Positions 33,553 through 43,747 of a stretch of 64,000 nucleotides of DNA are shown in pieces. The notes beneath the pieces were generated by a model. The model had not been told where the DNA came from, made no database searches, and saw only the letters and a program-made list of their open reading frames with translations. Each line of letters opens with the position of its first letter. Within the stretch, counting starts at the first letter, position 1. The stretch spans positions 157,279,269 through 157,343,268 of the forward strand of contig CAXKWD010000007.1 of assembly GCA_964059195.1 (NCBI GenBank). The letters run 5' to 3'. Made by a program: the position numbers and the translations under genes. Source of the stretch: Ectobius pallidus. Taxonomy: Eukaryota; Arthropoda; Insecta; Blattodea; Ectobiidae.

Positions 33553-33734
33553 AACAGCCTTTCAAAAATGTCAATAGTCAAATTCATGCTTTTATGTAAT
33601 TAACTAAGTTGTTGACTATTAAACACTTTAGGCATCACTTTTCCTTACATTTCTTCAGGACATACGTTTCATGGGCTTTGCCCAAATTTTCAACTTGTCA
33701 ACTGCTTTTATCTGACAGAATGGTGCACTTTAAC

Positions 33735-34640
33735 TAAGTTTACGATTTATATGCAAACCAAAATTTTTTATGGATTTCAAGAACCACTCAAGGTATACCC
33801 CACTCAAATTGTTCAGGAATTTTTCAACACTTCATACGCCTTTGTATCTGTCACGAAAGCCTCAAAAAACAGTAATTAAAATCGTGATTTTTCCCATATA
33901 AAGTCATAGTAATTTCTACCATGGCCATTTGATGATTAAAACAAAATCTGACTTGAGAGCAATACCAACGTGACAGCTAGTAACACACTATAATTACACA
34001 AAAGAGAATGTAAGCTTTTGTTTTGTATAACTTTCGGTAGGGATAAGTAGGAACTTCACAATAATCAGTAATGTTTAAAATAGTTAGGCCGGAGTGTATA
34101 CGATGTTAAATTGTAGAATATATCGTTATAAGACTGCAGAAATTATAAATAATGTTAATATTAATGAGAGAAAACTTTCACATGTGATATCTGTAAGAAG
34201 TCTTTCACCGCACAATTACTTTCCTTTTGATTTGTCATTACACTCATATGAGTCAGATATATAAGCATTCTCTATTGAATGTTAATTTCCACATAAGTAA
34301 GGTAAATGTAATACAACATTAATATGGAAAAGCCAGGTGAATGTGTATGAAAAAAAAGAAATCCTAACTAAATCCAACTCAGCGGAACAAGTTTCAGAGA
34401 TTTATTTGGAGGGTTGGCAAAGCTTGTATCAACTGGGTCGTTACAGAAGGCATCATATCTGACAAAATGTTTTTTACGACAAAATTCATGCAGTTATTTC
34501 TCTTTATTTTCATTTACGAAGCATTTGTAAAGCCAAGTTGCATGTGAAAAAATTCTGTGAAAATTCCTGAACGATTTGAGTGGTTTTTCAGATCCATGAA
34601 AAATTTGGTTTGCATATAAATCGTAAACACATACCTGGTT
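33735..34640. repeat. Inverted pair of ~90-bp segments
   Basis: 33735-33830 and 34538-34640 are reverse complements at roughly 85 percent by eye (shared TTTACGATTTATATGCAAAC, then CACTCAA..GTTCAGGAATTTT). The left copy has a 16-bp tandem duplication containing CACTCAA. The 700 bp between is unrecognised. The minus frame 34514-34741 lies over the right segment. Could be the ends of an old element. Confidence 0.6.
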
Positions 34641-34832
34641 CTGTACACTGAAAATGACCTGTGTACATTGTAAGAAGTGACAGGTGCAAACTTAAATAAT
34701 GAAATGAGACAAAGTGAGGCAACATTCTTCGTCTTCAACATTTTTACCGCAAATCAACAATCAGGATTTCCACTGATAGCTTTGTCCAGTTTATGCTTAT
34801 CTGCCATACCTACATCTTAAATGCAGCTTGAA

Positions 34833-34873
34833 TTTGCTGAAGATAATGCACATTGTGCGCGATTCCTTAATTA
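34833..34873 (+). mobile_element. 41-bp LINE-B 3' fragment with 16-bp target duplication
   Basis: The 41 bp contain ATAATGCACATTGTGCGC, the 3' UTR hairpin of LINE-B copies 1 and 2. They are flanked by a perfect 16-bp direct repeat TTAAATGCAGCTTGAA (34817-34832, 34874-34889). This is an extreme 5'-truncated retroinsertion. Confidence 0.88.
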
Positions 34874-34911
34874 TTAAATGCAGCTTGAAATGAATTTATT
34901 TCTTTTTTATT

Positions 34912-36179
34912 CTATTTTCACTTTAAGTTCAAAGGAGATATAAACAAACTATTGTATCGTTTCTGAGCATGTGACAATACCACTTGGAGATTTACCCGCC
35001 ATGGAAAGAAACGGAATGTGGATTTGGTACATTCTAGTGTTCTCAATAGTATTGCATCTACTTTTAAAATTACTTTTTTTGAAGTGAAACTTCTTTAGTC
35101 GCGGTAGGGGTAAATCAAGAGCTTGTGTAACACTCAAAATCATCACAAAATTAGTGTTTATGACATGCACCATTGTTCAAAAATGTGATAGTTATTTTGA
35201 AAAGATCAAGACATCTGTATAAAATTGTACTTAATTAGTATTTAAGAAAGTCGTAGACAGTTAACAAGAAAATAATAATGACTATAAAAAATTACTCTCA
35301 TTTTGCAATGTTGGCTGCCCTCTTCAGACGCATTTTCTTTTTGAATATTCAATAAAAAGAAGTGTTTAAATATGTATTTCAAGTCAGTGGATAAAAGTTA
35401 AAATCACTACACAACGTTTCAACTCTCCCCTGGAGTCTTCCTCAGGTGACTTGAAGATTGAGTTTCATCATGTTAACCAACTCAATCTTCAAGTCACCTG
35501 AGGAAGACTCCAGGGGAGAGTTGAAACGTTGTGTAGTGATTTTAACTTTTATCCACTGACTTGAAATACATATTTAAACACTTCTTTTTATTGGATTTGT
35601 ATCAGTGGAAATTTGGGACCGATGTGGATGTTTTTTTGAATATTGTTCACTATTCATTAATTTCTGTTTATAACCGCCCCAATGCTATGAGAGCTGTAGG
35701 TGACATGTAACTTTTGACGTAATTTTTGTATTGTTCTAGCACATGACTTTCTTGTCCTCGTGTACGTGTTGTATAGCCGATATAAATAAATAAATAAATA
35801 AATAAATAAATAGCAGGTCATACCCATTTTTTGGGAGGGGGCTGTGGCATCTTCATTCCATGATGGCGTGCTTTAGCATGTGCACAGCCATCGTAAACGC
35901 CTACTATTTGCATTCTGTTGTACCAGTTTAATTAGTTCACTTAATTAATATGCATCAGGTAAATCTGACAAAATTAATTTTGTTTCATAAACAAATCTGT
36001 TTCAGAAACATGTTTTTCAATTTCTCTGCATGAAAATGGCTACAAATAGATACGGTTTGAACCGAACTATTTTATTAAGAGCAAAAGTGTGCATACTAAG
36101 CAGCAAAAGTTACAGTTCGTCCAATAGCCAATGTCACATGGCTTTGTTTACAACTACTTTGAACTTAAAGTGAAATTAG
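34912..36179. mobile_element. TA-type TIR element, copy 2, hosting the foldback hairpin
   Basis: Ends CTATTTTCACTTTAAGTTCA and TGAACTTAAAGTGAAATTAG. TA follows the right end (36180-36181); the left flank has lost it. Its interior is the reverse complement of 25091-25954, with three differences: an inserted hairpin, an expanded AAAT microsatellite (about 35782-35813), and ~90 extra bp near 35090-35160 that also occur at 47472-47545. Short frames are shadows. Confidence 0.88.
35350..35594. mobile_element. Foldback hairpin element with perfect ~115-bp arms
   Basis: 35350-35465 and 35480-35594 are reverse complements with no mismatch that I could see, separated by a 14-bp loop. An asymmetric tail of ~30 bp follows on the right, then a repeat of TTTTGAATATT (35339-35349 and about 35624-35634), probably the target duplication. 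Copy 1 of the host element at ~25600-25620 shows the uninterrupted site. A diverged half copy lies at 16705. Confidence 0.92.
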
Positions 36180-37052
36180 TATAGGCCTAATATGAAACAT
36201 GCACTAAATTAGAAAAGTGAATACAGCCATTTCATAATTACAGGTGACATTCTAGCATTTTATGAAAACTATTTTTGTTTATTACATATCATGAATAATA
36301 AACTAGAATTGGTTATTCACATTCTGTAAAATTTACAATGCCTTCTCCTCCACACTACATGCAAAGCATTATTTTTTAAAAAAATTTAATTTTTTTTCAA
36401 AATCTATTACGTATGGGACATAATTTGGACAGTGATTTTAATAGTGTGCAAATCAGTTCATTTGCTGTTCTGCTATTAATGTTAGAGTCTTAGGGTTATT
36501 ATTAATGAAGGTATGAGGGATTAAATAAAAGTTATAAATTGTTTCCAGATTGGAAGAACATTTATTTAACTCTTACAATAATAATTTAACAAAACTATCA
36601 CCATTACAGGTGGGACAAAAAGTCGCTGTATGTTATTTTACATAGTAATTAACCACCCATACTTTTTGAAGTTAATCTTATACCAAATTGTACCTTAAGG
36701 TGTATATTTTGTGAAATCAGAATGGACATAGCTGATTACTCTTGACTACATAGTATTAAAAAGTGTTAAAATCATGCTAAAAATGCCTAAAAAAAGTAAC
36801 TCAACGAAATAAATAAGTAAATCGACAGATTTTACACATTAAACCACTTCAGATACACCTAAGTCCTTAATATTCAGTGAACTTGAGATTTTAAACTTAT
36901 ATTTGACCACCCAATTACAATAGTTTTATAATCTTTGAGGGGAGAATTCCCACATTTTATGAAATGGCTGAATATAATAAAACCTACTCCAGAGCCTGGT
37001 TATTTATGATATAAATGAATTTGAAGAGTTGGTGGATGGGTCTGCCTAATTG
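36180..37052. other. Unannotated AT-rich stretch
   Basis: Nothing recognised on either strand. Confidence 0.4.
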
Positions 37053-37054
37053 TA

Positions 37055-37531
37055 CAGTGAGTCCATTTTATGAGGAAACCTCGCATCACTGCTGCATTGC
37101 TGCGCTAGCATTGTACAAAGCATAGACCCTACAAGCGGTTAGTTGCTTCGGTGTCTTGTAGTGTCTTGTAGTGAGACGCTTGTCTATTGTTGTGTGTTAT
37201 GTAAGACAATAATCGAAAATGTATACGGTTGAACAGCGAATTTATTTGGTGGAATGTTACTTATTGAGAAATAACCATAGAAGGCACGTTCGGAGATTTT
37301 CTCGTAAATATCCTGACTGTACCATCCGTACAAAATGGTGAGTTATAAGCCTCTACATGTAGACCTATTTTGATAATAAATTGGTTGAGTTATTCTATTT
37401 TGTATTGTTTCTAAAGTCTTGATTTGCCGGTAGTAACGGAACACGGTCCCGGCCGGTGCAAGCGCAACAGCGGGGAAAGTGTGAGCAGGAGCAACGCTGT
37501 TAAAAAGTTTCCGCATAAAATGGATTCCCTG
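37055..37531 (+). mobile_element. Mariner-like non-autonomous element keeping a transposase first exon
   Basis: Ends CAGTGAGTCCATTTTATGAG (37055 on) and CGCATAAAATGGATTCCCTG (to 37531), flanked by TA on both sides. 477 bp. Contains an ATG-initiated 40-codon frame with a splice-donor-like end. Confidence 0.88.
37219..37341 (+). pseudogene. Transposase N-terminal helix-turn-helix exon
   Basis: ATG at 37219 begins MYTVEQRIYLVECYLL, then HRRHVRRFSRKYPDCTIR. This is the kind of N-terminal DNA-binding helix pair found in several mariner-like transposases of insects (DUF4817-type). The frame meets TGA at 37339, but AATG-GTGAGT at 37334-37343 is a good 5' splice site. The exon may therefore have been spliced to a second exon now deleted. 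Confidence 0.65.
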
Positions 37532-37599
37532 TACATTATGTATGTAAAAATATTTATATTTAATTGAATCAAAGAAGTAGCTTCTTTTGTAAATATAGG

Positions 37600-37797
37600 T
37601 TAGGTTACTTCTTACTCCAGCTGGTTATATACCTGTATCTAGTATGTTTATACTGTGCAGAGGTAGTCAATATTTTTTTAATTGTATTGCACTTGTATTG
37701 GGATTGTACTTGACTGTTTTTTCTCCTGGAGCCTTGGTCTATTGCAACCATATTGTCTATTGTCTAACGACCAATAAAGTATTCTATTCTATTCTAA
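37600..37797 (+). mobile_element. LINE 3' UTR fragment
   Basis: Ends CCAATAAAGTATTCTATTC with an ATTCT-repeat tail, the usual 3' end of CR1/L2-like elements, and a TATTGCAACCATATTG segment before it. No coding part is present. Confidence 0.6.
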
Positions 37798-37931
37798 TAT
37801 GCAAGGCAAAATTCATAACCTCATAAACATGCATAAAATTGCCCATAATAAAACCAAAACTTGCAAATATACACTTAAAAGTGTACTTATTTGGAATCAG
37901 CAAGCCATTTCAGCTAGTTTCAGAATTGTCA

Positions 37932-38412
37932 TTAGTATGGGGGCGGATTTCTATAACCTAAATAATAGTATATATATATGCATGCATTTATGGCCTAAAA
38001 AACATTAAAATACGACCAATAAAATTTAAATTATGACTTTTCTATTTATACATTATTTATATTTTTTTTAAGTTTCATTACAATTAATTTTATTAAAATA
38101 TAATGTTAATTATTTAAAATATCTGTAAATTTCAAAAAGTATCAGTATAATGCAAAATTTACAAAATATGATATGAAACTTCAAAATTTCTTTAATATGC
38201 ACACAAATATGCAAAAAATGACCTAAATATGCATATTCATACTAAATATGCTACAATACTTGAAAATTTCCTAAATATGTAGTTATATGCACAATAAAAG
38301 CCGTTCCATTTTCACCAGGATGCTTGGAATCGGGTTTAAATTAGTCGGAAACCTGAAATAATGCCAAGGGGAAAAAATATGAAATGTCATAGAAATCCGC
38401 CCCCTAGTCATA
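37932..38412. mobile_element. AT-rich MITE with GGGGGCGG ends
   Basis: GGGGGCGGATTTCTAT at 37939 and ATAGAAATCCGCCCCC at 38389, inverted. The interior is made of TATGCA/AATATGC-rich sequence. About 480 bp, no coding capacity. Confidence 0.8.
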
Positions 38413-38503
38413 AGGTTATATAAAAACATGCATTTGCATGAAAATCCTGTCTTTTATCATTATTGTAAAAACACTCACATAACTTTCTCTACTCGATAGC
38501 TTG

Positions 38504-39647
38504 AGGGGCATTCCATGTGTCACGGACACACAAGTGCATAATGTGTGAAACAAACATGGAATATGTAAAATAAAACATGTCAATCATATAAACAACGGAG
38601 AAAAAATATTTTACTGGTGTCACACTGTGTGGAATTATGTCACAGCTAATAGGAGCGTCGATTGAAAACGCGTTTAGTCCACAAATAATAATTTTTCAGG
38701 AATGACGAAAAACTGTTTGTGGCCAAACTATCAAACGAATTAGCAATATTTTTTTTCTGATCACAATTAGTAATTAATATGTAGTAAAATGTATTGGGTG
38801 TGTAAAATCATTCTTTTCATTTACATCTTTTATTGATAGTTAAAGTTTCGAAAGTAATGGACTTAACGCAATTTGACCCAACACTATAATAATAATCATT
38901 TAAAAAGATGAAAGTTAGTATTTTATTTAAGAATTACAATCACATCTTTTCGCGCTAATCCAAAGTGAACTATTGCCAAAGTACCAAATAGTCAAAATTA
39001 AAACAATTTCTGTTTTTTAAGCATTTTAAATCATGGAAAATCCATGCTTCTCTTCTTTTATTATTGACCGCTAATGATATCTGTTTCGGTGTCTGGTGAA
39101 TACCGCTTTCATTAGAAGAACACCTGCAAAAAAATAGACGTCGTAAAGTTCAACGCACCACCTGTTTCGCACGTGATCGCGTCTAAAATGTGGATTCAAC
39201 GTAATTTGCACCGAACCAAGTTCTGGACTGAACGCGTTTTGCATCAAACCCCATATTTCAGGCTCAATTTTAGTGGGGAAAGGTTGCGATTTGAAACAAA
39301 AATGTTATGTAGTGTCATGCAGAACACCTCAGAGAATGCGAATCCGCAAAAAACTACATTACGATCGGAGGTGGACTTAACGCATTTTGAACTGACACTC
39401 CTCATATGTAAATTACTCTGAAGTTAACATCTGTACCAATGTTGAAATTGTACACAAGACATTTACATTTAAATCATTGCTCTACATTTCAAGTCATGGA
39501 CACAACACTTTCTCCACAGTGGTGCCAAGAACATGGAAATCTAAACAGTGGGATGTGTATGCTTTGTTTCTAATGCCAATATAACAGAAACTGGAGAAAT
39601 GTTCTTATTTTTCATGCATTTGGTTGACTTTTTCGTGGAATGCCCCT
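38504..39647. mobile_element. 1.14-kb element with AGGGGCATTCCA ends
   Basis: AGGGGCATTCCA (38504-38515) and TGGAATGCCCCT (39636-39647) are perfect inverted ends. GGACTTAACGCA occurs at 38859 and 39373, and related AACGC words at 38670, 39146, 39195 and 39233. The 82-codon frame 39173-39421 is made of this repeated motif and is not recognised. Superfamily unknown. Confidence 0.75.
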
Positions 39648-40487
39648 TGCAAATACAACTTTCTCACTGATAATAATTGAGGACAATTTTGACAAAACTC
39701 AACATCTCAATTTTTTTGCCAAATTCGTTTTTTAACGGTTTCAGGTGCTCTGAAATGAGATCTTTAAGATAGTGAAAAGAGAACATAAAAGTCAACATAA
39801 CCAATTTATTTTGAGGTCTTAATATACAAGGTTTCGATGAAACTCAATATCTCCAATGTGATTTCAAGCAAAATTTCAAGTGCTTTAAACTGTTATTAGA
39901 TGTAGTTTTCAACAATTAAAAATACTGGGCGTTATTTTACCTGTGATACCTGTCAGGTAACAGATATAACAAAATGGAGTTATATATGTATTGGAGTTAT
40001 ATCCCAATAAAGCCATAGGTTACAACAACACAAAATGGATGCCAGCAATGTTGAGGAAGCTGTCAATTGCTTTTTGTTTAGACGGAAATTTTTGGAACAA
40101 AACCGATATCTAGCAAACAGTCAGTTGACTTGATGTGTTGTCCATTTTCTCCGGAAAACAAATTAGCATCTGAAAATGTTAAGTGCAACACGCTGGGTTT
40201 TGCATATCAAATCAATTGGAACACGAAATTGCAATATACATGTCAATATCAACTTGTCATTCTTGACATGTTGGTGTTAAATGTGCAGTGGAGACCCAGC
40301 TTTATACACTTCAGAATGTATACATAGTTTATTTCATTAGCATATATTTTTTCTGTCTTCTATTTGTTTATAAAACTAAAAAAAAAAGATCTCTCAAAGA
40401 TTTAAGATTTGGCAAGTGTTTAGGTTTGTCAAAACGGTCCTCAGTTCTGATAAAAATAGGAGTTTGCTGATTTTGGTGATAACTTGC
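39648..40487. other. Unannotated AT-rich stretch
   Basis: Two 60-65 codon frames (40130-40470) are unrecognised. Confidence 0.35.
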
Positions 40488-40738
40488 TTAAAGGAAGGGT
40501 AAACTAAAAAAATACCATTTCTTTATTTTAATCTCATCGCACGGAACTTTGAATTACGAAACGAATGGTGATCTCATGACCTTCAAGCACCTAATACTAC
40601 GCTTTGTATGGGTGAAGTAAAAATCTCCTGTGACGTCACGCGCGACAACTCATTGACGGGGAGACAGCTGTTGTTATGCTAGCGTGTGCTGTTTCTACAT
40701 AGACCACAAAGTCTCCTTTTGGTTTGTTATTGATAGAG

Positions 40739-40978
40739 ATGTCTGCAATGTTACCTTATAAGGACGAACCTCGGTATTCACAAATTAATATCACATGAAA
40801 AGAAAATAAAAAGGAATTATTGAAAGAATTGCAAGGAAGAAAAGAAAATACGGAATGGTGTAAATGTGGACTGTGTATACAAATGAAAACGGACCACGAA
40901 AGTGTGTGTTGTTGGGACTGTGAAGGACTTTGTGAACAGAAGGGTGGTGTAGACTGTATAACACAACATACAGAATGA
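40739..40978 (+). pseudogene. P2X7 C-terminal-like Cys-rich domain
   Basis: The frame runs from ATG 40739 to TGA 40976-40978 with one in-frame TGA at 40796-40798. The C-terminal half reads EWCKCGLCIQMKTDHESVCC, then GGVDCITQH. This matches the Cys/His pattern of the cytoplasmic P2X7-type zinc-binding domain (WCxCGxCxxM, then CC, then CITQH), which is found outside receptors in many invertebrate mobile-element and unnamed proteins. No receptor membrane segments are present. The role in the element is unknown. Confidence 0.6.
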
Positions 40979-41212
40979 TAGTGTTATTATAAATAAAGAT
41001 ACACTAGTTGCCAGTCGTTATCAGTTAATACTTAGAGCTAATACAGTTCAAAAACAAAACATTTCTCAAGATACGAACAGAGTCACTTTCAGATTCAGAA
41101 TCATCTTTTGCGGTAGTAGAAATTTCTGTAATGCTAAAAGAGCTATCTAAATCACAATTTCTAGAAGAAACATTCAATGAATCTGTGCAAAAATTTGCAT
41201 AAGTTTCATTTC

Positions 41213-41691
41213 CTAGTTCACACTGAACCCTATGCTGTTAGAAACTGAATTTTCATCATAAATACTAGATTCCACATTCATGATTTGTCCATTCCCGGAT
41301 ACTGATGAATTATTGTTCGGATCTTGCAACAGCTCTCTCATTTCCTTCTTCCTCGAGTAAGACGATTTTCTTTCCTTCATTGGCGGTGTTTCAGATTTCC
41401 CATGCAAAAAAAGTGATGGCACAGCACTTTTTTTTTAACAGATTGCGGGGTTTCTCCAGTTAACTGTTTTCGTAACTGTACCGAAAGCTCCTAATAAGTT
41501 TCTTCCAAATGTTGTGAACAAACCGTATTGTATTTACTAGGAACAAATTTTTCTCTTTCTATTTTGATCAGCCATTGCTTATAACGTTCAGGTGACTTAT
41601 CTCTGTTGGGAAATCGATGGAAAGATATTTTAAGTGTGTTATCACTCTTCGACGATGATTTTGTACACCCCACAACACAACAATAAACCAT
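41213..41691 (-). pseudogene. THAP zinc-finger protein, frameshifted
   Basis: Starts at ATG 41691. The first 65 residues form a THAP domain: CCVVGC at 4-9, FHRFP at 24-28, W40, then VCSQH at 57-61, giving the C2CH zinc ligands. A stop follows at 41491. The likely continuation is in another frame (41422-41213: PSLFLHGK and a Ser/Asn-rich linker), as expected between a THAP domain and a transposase core. No catalytic part remains. Confidence 0.85.
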
Positions 41692-41948
41692 TGTTTAAAC
41701 AGATACTCACTAAAAAACCGTAACAGTAGACAGAATGCTGTGAACTGTCTTTCACCAGGCGGGACTGAGTCAAGCATTCTTGAAGCGTGACGTCACGTGC
41801 TCCTTGAGTTACAATAAACATATTCGTTTTGTGATTAAATGTGAAGGTGTGAAACATTTCTAACAGTGAATATCATTTCTTAAAAACATTTTCTTTCAAT
41901 CCATATGAAGAAAATGATAATGAATTTTTAGTTTACTTTTCCTTTAAG

Positions 41949-43012
41949 TTTCAGTGGATATTTCACGAAATAAGTTACTTTATAGGTTGCTCCTTTATTT
42001 AGGCCTGTATTAGTACTCGAATATGGCACTTAGAAATAAAAGCAAAATGACTATGAAACATATTTGGCAATGAAATATATTTTAATTTCAGTGTCTGAAG
42101 GTAAAATACAATTATTTTTAATTTTTGGATTATTATATTTGTAATTAAGGAGTTAGTGGGTAATATTTCGCCTTATACCCTCAGAATGATATCGATAAAT
42201 CAGGATCAGCAGTAGCCTCAGATATTTATTGTTAATATAGTATAACCAATTCTGATTTGTGAGTCATCTAAAATATTTGAAAACAATATTTTAAATTCCT
42301 AATGACATAATTAAATTGCTAAAAAATACACATATTTACATAATCAACAAAAAATACCTATTTACATTGTCATAGAATCTAGTATTTTACAAATTCATTA
42401 AAATATCTATTTACATTCAAAACATACACTCTTTTCTTGTTGATGTGTGCTGCAATTACTAATAGTAGTATTTAGACATACATGTATGTAACCTGTTAAA
42501 AACAGAAGTTATTATTGAATATAAAATTATTTTAGATTGTAGTATTTATTTTCACTGCTAACTGCAGTAGTCACGTTGGTAAAATTCAGGTTATTAATGT
42601 AGAAGTACTATTGTTCTAGTAGTATGATTACAGTATATACAGATGTAGTATACAATTTTCAGAAACTTCTTTTTTACTTCTTCTGTTCTCATTCATGGAG
42701 AGTCCTATACGAGAGTCATGGATCAGAATTGCAGGCTTACTGCTTCCTCGGTTTATCATTTAGATGATGAAATGCATTTTGGTGTATTTATGCACCATCT
42801 GCAGTCGCTATAGATTTTTGTGAGTTAAAATAAAATAAAACAAAGATACAAAGAAAAAGAAAACATAAAAAAAGGAAGTTAATTAAGTAATTTGTAAAAT
42901 GCCATTTTTATTAATTTAGCGTAATGGATAGTTTTGGCGTATGAACAAAATTATTAGAATCTAAATTTACCTTGTGGTCTGGATAGACTAGGTCTTCATT
43001 TGCTGTTGAGCT
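41949..43012. other. Unannotated AT-rich stretch
   Basis: A TATTTACAT word repeats three times at 42330-42415. Otherwise nothing recognised. Confidence 0.4.
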
Positions 43013-43534
43013 ATGTACTGTTACTATCAGCCGCTGTATGATGTATATACGGTGGAGATGGTATCAGTTCAAAAAGCGGGTCGAAATCTATTGTGTTTAC
43101 ATGAGTATAAATGCTTAGCAAAGGCTGACTTTTGTCTATTATATTTCAAATCTAGCATATGTTCTTTGTATCTAGTTTTAAATTTTCTTCCAGTTTGTCC
43201 TATATATACCATTTTGCAGTCATTACAGTTCAACTTATATACACCATTACCGTCATAGATATATTTTTGATTGTTTTTAATATCAAACAAATGTTTTCTT
43301 ACGCTATTATTTGTCCTATATGAAATATTGGAGTTATCCTGTTTAAGAATTTTGGTAACTTTGTAAATATTGTATAGCTAACGGTTGCTTTGTTGTATTG
43401 TTTCTTGTCTGGGATAAGCTATCTAGGTTTTCTTTGTTTTGCAATTTTCTTCTTTGTTTTTTTAATGAGATTGTCGATTGTATAATTATTGTAGCCGTTA
43501 TTTAGCATAATTTGTGTGATTGTTGATATTCTTT
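43013..43534 (-). mobile_element. Penelope-like element, 3' coding fragment
   Basis: The minus strand encodes the linker and GIY-YIG endonuclease of a Penelope-like retroelement, truncated upstream at 43534 by the junction with copy C of the unclassified element. Confidence 0.85.
43069..43534 (-). pseudogene. Penelope-like protein: linker plus GIY-YIG domain
   Basis: From 43534 the frame reads RISTITQIMLNNGYNNYTID and a Lys-rich stretch to a stop at 43419. After frameshifts, KVTKILKQDNSNISYRTNNS leads into the 73-codon frame 43290-43069: GVYKLNC (16-22), C-x2-C, MVYIGQTGRKFKTRYKEH (27-44). The GVY and YIG motifs and the following Arg are the core of the GIY-YIG nuclease that Penelope elements use for target cleavage. 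The reverse transcriptase is missing. Confidence 0.88.
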
Positions 43535-43682
43535 TAGGTAGATTTTCGAAGAAAAATCTACCTATTGCAATGGATACCACTTTATGATTTTCGAAAAATT
43601 CTTTCATATCTTTACGTTTCATGCTCCCCTAAGTACGAAACCACCGCCCGTTCAAAAAAAAAAATTGTGATATTTATATATA

Positions 43683-43747
<65 letters not shown>

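Larger units (their letters stand above)
40488..41948. mobile_element. THAP-type DNA transposon remnant
   Basis: Inverted ends of ~24 bp: CTTAAAGGAAGGGTAAACTA at the left and TAGTTTACTTTTCCTTTAAG at the right. 1.46 kb. It carries two convergent coding remnants: a Cys-rich P2X7-like segment on + (40739-40978) and a THAP zinc finger on - (41213-41691). THAP fingers are the DNA-binding domains of P-element-like and related transposases. The catalytic domain is absent. Confidence 0.82.

Noticed and set aside
40739..40978. A P2X purinergic receptor gene
   Set aside because: Only the small Cys-rich C-terminal-like module is present, inside a transposon. No transmembrane or ectodomain sequence is found nearby.
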